Shown here: piece by piece, positions 49,324 through 56,008 of the stretch
Layout: every line of letters begins with the position of its first letter
Numbering within the stretch: position 1 is the stretch's first letter
From: Pectobacterium polaris
GTDB taxonomy: Bacteria > Pseudomonadota > Gammaproteobacteria > Enterobacterales > Enterobacteriaceae
Direction: 5' to 3'
Assembly: GCF_002307355.1 (NCBI RefSeq)
Contig: NZ_CP017481.1
Span: forward strand, 4,402,001 to 4,466,000
DNA length: 64,000 nucleotides
The notes under the pieces: generated by a model
Databases searched by the model: none
What the model saw: the letters and a program-made list of their open reading frames with translations, nothing else
What the model was told of the DNA's origin: nothing
Made by a program: the position numbers and the translations under genes

Positions 49324-49597
49324 GTGTAAAGCCGGGATGCACAAAAGTGTCAGATTTGCCGTGATAGCGTCAAGTTCCCCCTCAATGTGTAAAGCGCTCA
49401 ATATATAGATTTATATAGGTTATCAGCAGGATGAATCTAACTTAATCAGCCTGTTATCGGGTGCTCTCCACATCATTGATGAGCGTCAGACTCCAGATCA
49501 TTGGCCTGTAAAGTACGCGCAGCCTGATGCTAAGATTTGCTAAGGTTATCCGCTCGATGTATCGGAATGTATCGGCTTTTCTGGTGAAGGTGTAAAG
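49324..49597. repeat. GTGTAAAG direct repeats in gene-poor stretch
   Basis: GTGTAAAG occurs at 49324-49331, 49387-49394 and 49590-49597, and also in both iteron blocks (46211-46218; 52276-52283 reverse). CAATGTGTAAAG is shared by the 49387 copy and the blocks. The 49268-49728 region has no gene I can support. Confidence 0.45.
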
Positions 49598-49728
49598 CGC
49601 GAACATAACTAATCCTTACGTTCGGCCAAAAACGAAACCTGAAGGTTTACACAATTCTCAAAAACGAAACGGATACGGGTTTATATCTTCTGGACACATC
49701 CAGATAAGCCCCAATTAGTTGTGAGTGC

Positions 49729-49908
49729 GTGTCTGATGATGTTGCCGCGGCCACCGGCTGCCGACTGACGTATACACAGGCTGATGAAGCAGGGGCGTCA
49801 CTCCGCGCAGTTGGTTTCGTTCTGATTAAAAACATCCCCGCGCGTGGCAGTTGCTCGGCAATTGTGGGAAGTGAGGCGGTGACCATCACAAGGCGCATTT
49901 GCGAGTAG
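49729..49908 (+). CDS. possible small protein or remnant
   Basis: 59 codons from GTG 49729 to TAG 49906-49908 (VSDDVAAATGCRLTYTQADE...). An in-frame stop lies 9 codons upstream. The sequence has a plausible helix-turn pattern but no recognised family and no clear ribosome binding site; it could be a degenerate gene. Antisense to it only an unlikely frame is present. Confidence 0.25.
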   Translation: MSDDVAAATGCRLTYTQADEAGASLRAVGFVLIKNIPARGSCSAIVGSEAVTITRRICE

Positions 49909-49977
49909 GCATGATGACCATTAAAATTTTTCTTTCTGTTGCCGATAATCTTTATCTCATTAATAAAGGAGCTAAAG

Positions 49978-50178
49978 ATGAACTTTGATGATTTGAGTAG
50001 AATGATGAGAGAGCATGATGATTTTGAAATTAACTTCGCTCCACATTATGTAAAAATTCTTCGCGCCCTGGCTGATAGTATTGAGGCAGGTGAAGAAATT
50101 GGTGTTGAGGGCAAACTTTTAATGTCTCATGATGCTCCTGGTGTAACCACCTATACGGTGATAACTCATAAAAAATAG
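49978..50178 (+). CDS. small hypothetical island protein
   Basis: 66 aa from ATG 49978, preceded by AAAGGAGCTAAAG. Acidic (FDDLSRMMREHDDFEINFAP, HYVKILRALADSIEAGEE), followed immediately by a strong terminator. No recognised family. Confidence 0.65.
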   Translation: MNFDDLSRMMREHDDFEINFAPHYVKILRALADSIEAGEEIGVEGKLLMSHDAPGVTTYTVITHKK

Positions 50179-50183
50179 TTATA

Positions 50184-50206
50184 GCCGCCTCCGGGCGGTT
50201 TTTTAT
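50184..50206 (+). terminator. intrinsic terminator
   Basis: CCGCC (50185-50189) and GGCGG (50194-50198) with a TCCG loop, followed by TTTTTTATT, directly after the 49978-50178 gene. Confidence 0.9.
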
Positions 50207-50269
50207 TGCCATCACACCATTCATTCCTGAGCGAGTGAATAGCGTAATAGTTTTATCAGGGGAATCAAA

Positions 50270-50719
50270 ATGGCAAGACCGGACTGGGGGGCGCTGCAAG
50301 ACAAGTTCCTCGCCGAGCACGCCAAGACCGGTATCTCAGCCAAAGACTGGTGTGTGGCGAAAGGACTGAATTACGCCAGCGCCAAGCTCCATATCAAAGT
50401 TACGAATTACGGTGCGAATTCGCAGAAGTCAGGAGCGCCACCCGTCAAGGCGAAGAAGGCTGCAAAAGAGAAGCACGAATCACCGAAGGCCGAAAATCCT
50501 CCAGAAACGAAACCGATTCGCGGATCGCGTACCGCACCACCCGTTAATCCATTCCAGCCCGGCAATCAGCATGCGTTAAAGCACGGCGGATACGCTCTGC
50601 GTGCCGCAGCCTCCAGAATGTTTACAAATGTTGGTGTTCAGGCGTTTCTCAAATCAGTACAGGGCGAAGCCATAAACGACGCTATCATGACGCCGGGAAC
50701 ATGGAGAAACTCACGTTAA
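50270..50719 (+). CDS. phage small-terminase-like protein
   Basis: 149 aa. N-terminus ARPDWGALQDKFLAEHAKTG, then ISAKDWCVAKGLNYASAKLHIK, matches the HTH start of YjcR-type terminase small subunits. A Lys/Ala/Pro linker and NPFQPGNQHALKHGGYA follow. The C-terminal part after ~125 looks shortened, so the protein may be truncated. Presence of TerS-like genes in satellites can redirect packaging of helper phage. Confidence 0.7.
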   Translation: MARPDWGALQDKFLAEHAKTGISAKDWCVAKGLNYASAKLHIKVTNYGANSQKSGAPPVKAKKAAKEKHESPKAENPPETKPIRGSRTAPPVNPFQPGNQHALKHGGYALRAAASRMFTNVGVQAFLKSVQGEAINDAIMTPGTWRNSR

Positions 50720-51323
50720 CGTCGACAGAGCGTGCGGAACGCGCTTATTGAAGTTGGCGTAAATTTAATACTGTTTAATACGGATTGCCTACACCAATTC
50801 ACAGCAAGGCCTTATACAGATAGGCTTACAGCGTGATTGCTCAAAAATCCCGTCTTAAATTTTTCTCCGCCCTGTCCGGGCTATTTCACCAATAAATTAG
50901 ACAGGGTTAGACGGATTGAGATAACGAAAAGCGGGTAATGCCTTATCTGGCAAGCGATGTAGGCCAACCGCTACAAATACCCGTCCCCAAAAAGCCGAAA
51001 TAGTTTTATTTACTTTTACATAATTGAGCATGGATTTTAAGCCATGCCCGCGCCACCGCTGGCTTTAACGGCAATTTTTGCTCATGAGGTGTAAAACAAA
51101 AAATCGATCATCACCACACCCTTTTCCTACAGGCTGATACAGGTTATATGCAGAAAAATAGTAAGAAATAGTAAGGTATTGACCTATCACCATAGCGACA
51201 AATATAGACGTTTAAGCCGAATTGCAGGCGTACCTATCTTTGATGACAGGAACAAATAGTAACGTTGTGAGCGTTACTGACGATCGGAGAAGCCTTTTTC
51301 CCGTATATTAAAGGCTAGATGAT
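50720..51323. other. gene-free stretch with repeats
   Basis: About 600 bp without a supported ORF. Contains a hairpin AGTAACG/CGTTACT (51258-51264 / 51272-51278), a TAGTAAGAAATAGTAAGG direct repeat near 51160-51178, and a GGTGTAAAA element near 51085. Likely regulatory or a decayed gene; could hold a small RNA. Confidence 0.4.
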
Positions 51324-51761
51324 CTATGTTTTTTCTATATAGCGCAGTATCACATCAAACGATTTCTGCGCAGCCCTGACGCGTAGTGCCACTTCCCGAT
51401 CCTTCAGAACAATAGCAATAAGTGCCGCCGATATTTCACGCAATAATATTGATATCAGATAGCTCTCTTCATCACCTTCTATACGCACCCTTCTTTCAAT
51501 TGGTAAGGCTGCGATGATAGCAGGCCTCAGAGCTTCTGATTTAGCTTGTGACGCACGGGAGTCAGAGCGAAGCCAGCGAAAGATCTGCTGCCGATTGTTG
51601 TAGATAGCCTTACAATCAGCAACACCGTTGTTTTCTATCCGTCTCAGGCGAATAGAATCATTACCGCCTAACAAGAAGAATTGCTTCGTTATCTCGATCG
51701 CTACCTGTTCCTGCCCATCTTTCACCGCCCAATTTTCAACTTCAGCTTTTAAGCGATCCAT
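51324..51761 (-). CDS. YdaT-like / CII-type regulator or toxin
   Basis: 145 aa from ATG 51761 (MDRLKAEVENWAV), GGGAG upstream. The pattern VENWAVKDGQEQVAIEITKQ followed by FFLLGG and, further on, NNRQQIFRWLRSDSRA and ALRPAIIAALP matches YdaT of the Rac prophage. YdaT-family members are CII-like phage regulators that inhibit host growth when overproduced. Diverges from the DUF4224 gene. Confidence 0.8.
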   Translation of the reverse strand: MDRLKAEVENWAVKDGQEQVAIEITKQFFLLGGNDSIRLRRIENNGVADCKAIYNNRQQIFRWLRSDSRASQAKSEALRPAIIAALPIERRVRIEGDEESYLISILLREISAALIAIVLKDREVALRVRAAQKSFDVILRYIEKT

Positions 51762-51856
51762 TGTGTATCTCCCAGTCAATTGATTTGGCTTAATCAGATT
51801 TCAATTGCCTTTGACTGTTTCAATACCCAAGCGACATAAGAAAATGGTCAATAGAT

Positions 51857-52189
51857 ATGTCCCAGCATTATCCCGCTTTGGGTATTAACCAAGAAGTATC
51901 AGCACAGGAGGATGAAGTGGAAGAACGCGATCCAAGCATGACGTTAATTACCGATGAGGACATGATAGAAATTACCGGGGCTCACTACCCAAGCGTGCAA
52001 TGCCAGATACTAAGGGAAAATGGGATACCTTTCGTCAGGCGCAGGGATGGACGACTGCGCACCACCTGGTACAATTTCAACCATCCCTTTAGCACCCGTA
52101 ACAAGCAGCCAGAACCAGAGCCAAACATAGAGCCTAACTTTGCTGGTTTGGATCTCCCTTCCCCAAAGAGAAGAAAGAAATTAGCATGA
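51857..52189 (+). CDS. DUF4224-domain protein
   Basis: 110 aa. Residues ~28-70 carry the DUF4224 pattern (LITDEDMIEITGAHYPSVQC, QILRENGIPFVRRRDGRLRTTW), common in prophages beside integrase/excisionase genes. An in-frame ATG at 51938 is an alternative start. Ends at the second iteron block. Confidence 0.8.
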   Translation: MSQHYPALGINQEVSAQEDEVEERDPSMTLITDEDMIEITGAHYPSVQCQILRENGIPFVRRRDGRLRTTWYNFNHPFSTRNKQPEPEPNIEPNFAGLDLPSPKRRKKLA

Positions 52190-52319
52190 TGTTGGTTCAA
52201 GTAGGGGTTCGTGTTGGTTCAAAATGGCATGGTGTTGGTTCAGTTTTTGAGAAAATAATTAATGAAAACAATCATCTTTACACATTGAACCAACTGAACC
52301 GACTGAACTAACATACTTT
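52190..52319. repeat. iteron block B (inverted copy)
   Basis: TGTTGGTTCA at 52190-52199, GTGTTGGTTCA near 52211, GTGTTGGTTCA near 52232, then after a spacer CTTTACAC and TTGAACCAAC, TGAACCG, TGAACTAACA. Reading the minus strand, 52267-52319 matches block A at 48 of 53 positions. The block lies right after the DUF4224 gene and 6 kb from block A. Confidence 0.75.
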
Positions 52320-52445
52320 TGCTTATATATGCGTTTTCAGAGGGGTGGATTATCGAGCCGATCAGTAGTGTGAGGAAAATTATGGTCATCCAATCCCCTA
52401 CCCTTTCAGATGAAATTGCCCAAAAACACCGCACGCAAAACAATA

Positions 52446-52466
52446 TGGGGGTATCATTGGGGGTAT
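52446..52466 (+). repeat. 21-bp G-rich repeat, right copy
   Basis: TGGGGGTAT, CA, TTGGGGGTAT; 19 of 21 identical to 38376-38396 in the same orientation, about 14.07 kb apart. It may mark the right end of the island or an integrase-binding region of the second element. Confidence 0.65.
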
Positions 52467-52704
52467 ATATAAAAACACAACAAAAATAAAACAATATAAA
52501 TCAAGTCATTAAATCTTACGTTTCACTCCTGTAGGGTTTTTTTATGCCTCAAATTCAGTGAATTAGCTATAAATTCGCTGATTTCAGTCAACCAGACTCT
52601 ACCGACATCTCCGTACATCAAGTAGGATTTGTTGGTATAAGTGATGGTACAAGCCCGTTCAATGAATTCTTATACCGACAGCCAGCGTATGCCGACACCT
52701 CAAT

Positions 52705-53916
52705 ATGGATATCAGCTATCCCACTCATCGATGCAAAAGTCAGAAGAGCCAACCAGAAGACAAGGCTTATAAACTTACCGATGGTGAAGGGATGCATCTG
52801 ATGGTCCATCCTAATGGCTCAAAGTACTGGCGTCTGCAATACCGCTTCGACGGCAAACAGAAAACGCTGGCGCTTGGGGTATACCCTGAAATTACCCTGT
52901 CTGAAGCCCGGCAACGCCGTGATGAAGCCAAACGCCAGATTGCTACCGGGACTGATCCCAGCGAACATAAGAAGGTGGATAAACAACTACGCCAAACGCT
53001 CGTTGATAACACCTTTAAAGCTATCGCATTGGAATGGCATGAATATAAGCGCCCTAACTGGTCGAAGGGTTACGCTGAAGACCTGATGGAAGCGTTTGAG
53101 AATGACATCTTCCCTGATATCGGCAAACGCCCTATTGCTGAGATTAAGCCGCTGGAAATGCTAACCTCACTGCGCAAACTTGAAAAACGTGGCGTACTCG
53201 ACAAGTTGCGTAAGATTCGCCAAGCCTGTAATCAGGTGTTCAGCTATGCGATTGTCACTGGCCGGGCGGAAAACAACCCAGCATCAGAACTGGCAAGCGC
53301 CCTTCCCCCACCAAAAGCCACGCACTACCCTCACCTGCTGCCAGATGAACTGCCGGATTTTCTACGCGCATTATCAACTTACTCGGGTAGTAAGGTCACA
53401 CAACTTGCTACACGTATCCTGATGCTTACCGGCGTTCGCACTATCGAATTACGGCAAGCAGAATGGAAGGAGTTTGATTTTGAAAAAGGGCTCTGGGAAG
53501 TACCGAAAGAACGCATGAAAATGCGTCGCCCTCACCTCGTGCCCCTTTCCGATCAAGTGATCGATGCTCTACAACAGCTCTATGCCGTTACTGGACGCTA
53601 TAATCTGGTTTTCCCTGGACGTAACGACATCACCAAACCGATGAGTGAAGCCAGTATTAATCAGGTACTGAAACGGATTGGTTATCACGGCAAAGCGACA
53701 GGCCACGGCTTTCGCCACACCATGAGCACCATACTGCACGAACAAGGCTATAACACCGCCTGGATTGAATTACAGCTTGCCCATGTGGATAAGAACACGA
53801 TTCGTGGAACGTATAACCATGCGCAGTATTTGGAGCAGCGGCGCGGCATGTTGCAGTGGTATGGGGATTATGTTGATGGGCTGGAGCATGAGGATGTGAA
53901 GAGAAGGTTGTGGTGA
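52705..53916 (+). CDS. second P4-type integrase, N-terminus frameshifted
   Basis: 403 aa as read from ATG 52705. From residue ~20 (KAYKLTDGEGMHLMVHPNG) it matches the first integrase closely; catalytic R (TGVRTIELR), HxxR (HGFRHTMS) and Tyr (GTYNHAQY) are present. The first 18 residues do not match. In the +1 frame upstream, ISAIPLIDAKVRRA is the normal arm-domain start, and one missing base in GCCAACCAGAAGAC would join the frames (A-K-P-E-D-K). The gene is therefore probably damaged. Followed by a terminator. Confidence 0.85.
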   Translation: MDISYPTHRCKSQKSQPEDKAYKLTDGEGMHLMVHPNGSKYWRLQYRFDGKQKTLALGVYPEITLSEARQRRDEAKRQIATGTDPSEHKKVDKQLRQTLVDNTFKAIALEWHEYKRPNWSKGYAEDLMEAFENDIFPDIGKRPIAEIKPLEMLTSLRKLEKRGVLDKLRKIRQACNQVFSYAIVTGRAENNPASELASALPPPKATHYPHLLPDELPDFLRALSTYSGSKVTQLATRILMLTGVRTIELRQAEWKEFDFEKGLWEVPKERMKMRRPHLVPLSDQVIDALQQLYAVTGRYNLVFPGRNDITKPMSEASINQVLKRIGYHGKATGHGFRHTMSTILHEQGYNTAWIELQLAHVDKNTIRGTYNHAQYLEQRRGMLQWYGDYVDGLEHEDVKRRLW

Positions 53917-53947
53917 TGGGGAAACGAAAGTAGGCAGGAAGATAATT

Positions 53948-53970
53948 AGCCGGAGTTGTTCCGGCTTTTA
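53948..53970 (+). terminator. terminator of the second integrase
   Basis: AGCCGGA (53948-53954) and TCCGGCT (53960-53966), a 7-bp stem with a 5-base loop, then TTTTAC, 32 bp after the integrase stop. Confidence 0.8.
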
Positions 53971-53995
53971 CACAATGGCATGTAGTTCAATGATT

Positions 53996-54027
53996 TCAAC
54001 GGGATCGCTCTAGAGAGATCCCGTTGA
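53996..54027. repeat. perfect inverted repeat
   Basis: TCAACGGGATC (53996-54006) and GATCCCGTTGA (54017-54027), 11 bp, with GCTCTAGAGA between, which contains CTCTAGAG. Possible protein-binding site or structured RNA; no T-run. A further 8-bp inverted repeat CATAGTGG/CCACTATG lies at 54204-54232. Confidence 0.5.
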
Positions 54028-54275
54028 GTAGGAATATCCAAGCTCATATCAGAAGATAACGCTGAGATATCAGATGAATTAGCCGCTACTCAGCAGGACA
54101 CTGATCTACGAAAAAGTGAGGCTAAATCTGTCGGCTGAACTCACAGCACTGGCCAGCCCATAAAAGAGAAGTAAGGCTGCCATGCGAAAGTGGACTCATA
54201 GCCCATAGTGGGTTAAAAATTCGGCCACTATGAAAGTAGGACTAAATCCAGATTGCATTCATCAGCATGAGCAGG

Positions 54276-55160
54276 CTATACCGTCTGATAAGGCACATTT
54301 CCTATGGTTGTAATACGGGTGAATTCAGCATCAATGGCTTCAGCTTGCAACCGCCATTCGGCAAAACGTTTCTGGCGCTTTTTGCTCTCATCAAGCGACT
54401 TTTCAAGTAGGTTCAGTTCATCATGCAGCTTGATATAGCCAGCAAAAAATGTCGGAATAAAGTCATCTGCATCCAGAGTTTCAAGAGTTTTCTCTCGTTG
54501 GTCAGTAAAATTATTCACCATTTTAATCACTGCTTCAGCAAACATTTTTTCACGCTTATGTTGTTCCCATGTGTCCCAGGCTTCCATTGCCAGCCCAAGT
54601 ACGGACAATGCACCATTCAACCCTTTAGCCAGATTTACCGCCCCCCACGGGTTAAATTTCAGAATTTTTCCCAGATCAACCCCCACCATTTTTGCCAGTG
54701 AGACAACACCATCGCGTGCGGCGATAACCGTAGTGTTATTGATGACCTTGCTTTTGACAACGTAATCCAGCCCCTGCTTACCCATAGCAGTCAGGTTGCC
54801 GTTGTAGTGGCTGATATCAGCCTGATAACCTATTTCCATGCGTTGCAGCGCCTGAGCAACAGTGCGCAATCGGCGTTCAAACTCATTATCTAAACGGGTA
54901 GAGATAACAACACCTTTGTCGCCCACCTCACGTTCAAAAAATTCGGTGTAAGTTTCCAGGCTCAATCCTTTGGCCTGCAGGATCAGATCGCTGAAGTAAT
55001 TGACGACGAACTCTCTCAGTTTAATTCGGGTTTCTGAAATGTTAACCTGCATTGTCCCCATCTCTTTACTCATGCGTTGATGGATCGTGTTAAGGTCGGA
55101 GACTTCCTGTGTAATGCGCTCGTCATTCTCAATCGCCACTGGTAGTTGGCGAGTCAGCAT
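54276..55160 (-). CDS. leoA: leoA-like dynamin, 3' part (helical domain)
   Basis: 294 aa, mostly helical, starting ATG 55160 without a good ribosome binding site, 8 bp after the stop of the GTPase gene. The frame is open upstream of the ATG and reads SVIRD directly before MLTRQLPVAIEND, suggesting it continues the GTPase gene through a -1 shift. Helical parts (QMRELREFVVNYF..., LNLLEKSLDESKKRQKRFAE) fit the middle/neck domain of a dynamin-like protein. Together with the upstream part (279 aa) the length, ~573 aa, is that of LeoA. Confidence 0.7.
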   Translation of the reverse strand: MLTRQLPVAIENDERITQEVSDLNTIHQRMSKEMGTMQVNISETRIKLREFVVNYFSDLILQAKGLSLETYTEFFEREVGDKGVVISTRLDNEFERRLRTVAQALQRMEIGYQADISHYNGNLTAMGKQGLDYVVKSKVINNTTVIAARDGVVSLAKMVGVDLGKILKFNPWGAVNLAKGLNGALSVLGLAMEAWDTWEQHKREKMFAEAVIKMVNNFTDQREKTLETLDADDFIPTFFAGYIKLHDELNLLEKSLDESKKRQKRFAEWRLQAEAIDAEFTRITTIGNVPYQTV

Positions 55161-55168
55161 GTCGCGAA

Positions 55169-56008
55169 TTACGCTTCTTTTTGTCTCTTCCCCAGCGCAA
55201 GTACACCGCCGCTACGCTCAATTTTTTCGCTGGTGGCCTGCTGCAACGTACTAATGTGTGATAAGGCGCGAAACTTATCGGGATTACCCAGCCAGTATTC
55301 GGTTCCCATATCAAACGGGTTCGCTGCCACAGCAACAATGCTTAACGCATCACGCTCCTGCGGGGTCAAAGCAATCAAATCCTGTAAACGAGAAGCCACG
55401 TTCTCGCGCTTAACATTCGCGTTTGAGTGATAATCAGCCTCATCTTCAACGTCGGCGACTTCGTCAAAGCGGCTGAGCACAAAGACAGTGCGATCTAGTA
55501 AATTCAGCGTACGGAACAACCACTCCAGATCCTGTTTATGGCTCTCTTTGATCGGGTTAGTGGAGTTCATCACATACAGCACCAGATGTGCTTCACTAAC
55601 GTACTTCTTAGTCATATCTTTATATTTTTCAACGGACTGGACATCTTCATTGAACTGTTCTTTAAAGCCAAATAGCCCTGGAGTATCAATCAGCACAAAA
55701 TCGGAACCCACATCGTAAATTTTGACTTCGTTGGAGGATTCCTGATGGCTGATTTTCATGCTGGCTTTATCTAGCTTCTCCATCCAAGCGGCTGCAATAG
55801 AGGTTTTTCCTTCGGAAAAGCCGCCAATTAATGCAATGTGCAGCTTGCCATTGGCTGCACTCTCTTTAGCTGCCTGCAGCTTATGAAATAATTTGGGGTC
55901 CATCTGCACGCCAACGGATTCCCCCTGTTGCAGGAAATCACTAAGACTGTTTAGCAATGCAATATTCTGTGTTTGTTGAGTTTTAAACACATCAAGTGTC
56001 TTTTTCAT
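55169..56008 (-). CDS. leoA: leoA-like dynamin, 5' part (GTPase domain)
   Basis: 279 aa. GTPase motifs: G1 GGFSEGKTS near residue 63, G3 DTPGLFG near residue 110, and SRFDE in the G4 position near 180. Start overlaps the leoBC stop as TAATG. The frame closes at TAA 55169-55171, just after a run of five A on the coding strand; a -1 shift there joins the next gene. Likely LeoA of the Eleos/LeoABC dynamin system, split in this sequence or expressed by frameshifting. Confidence 0.75.
   Translation of the reverse strand: MKKTLDVFKTQQTQNIALLNSLSDFLQQGESVGVQMDPKLFHKLQAAKESAANGKLHIALIGGFSEGKTSIAAAWMEKLDKASMKISHQESSNEVKIYDVGSDFVLIDTPGLFGFKEQFNEDVQSVEKYKDMTKKYVSEAHLVLYVMNSTNPIKESHKQDLEWLFRTLNLLDRTVFVLSRFDEVADVEDEADYHSNANVKRENVASRLQDLIALTPQERDALSIVAVAANPFDMGTEYWLGNPDKFRALSHISTLQQATSEKIERSGGVLALGKRQKEA

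Larger units (their letters stand above)
38239..52535. mobile_element. satellite/P4-like genomic island at tRNA-Arg
   Basis: About 14 kb from the tRNA 3' end to near 52.5 kb. Carries a P4-family integrase, AlpA regulator, antirepressor, primase-helicase, SSB, terminase-like and tail-like genes but no capsid set, which is typical of phage satellites (P4 or PICI type). The right end is inferred from a 21-bp direct repeat (52446-52466) and a 9-bp match to the tRNA end (CCTGTAGGG at 52532-52540), so it is approximate. Two iteron blocks lie inside. The island may be joined in tandem to a second element whose integrase follows. Confidence 0.7.

Noticed and set aside
49647..49898. 83-aa minus-strand ORF
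   Set aside because: No ribosome binding site; the plus-strand frame at 49729-49908 is at least as plausible, and neither is strong.
38300..54030. CRISPR-like repeats in the island
   Set aside because: Repeats are short iterons with irregular spacing and no unique spacers; no cas genes.
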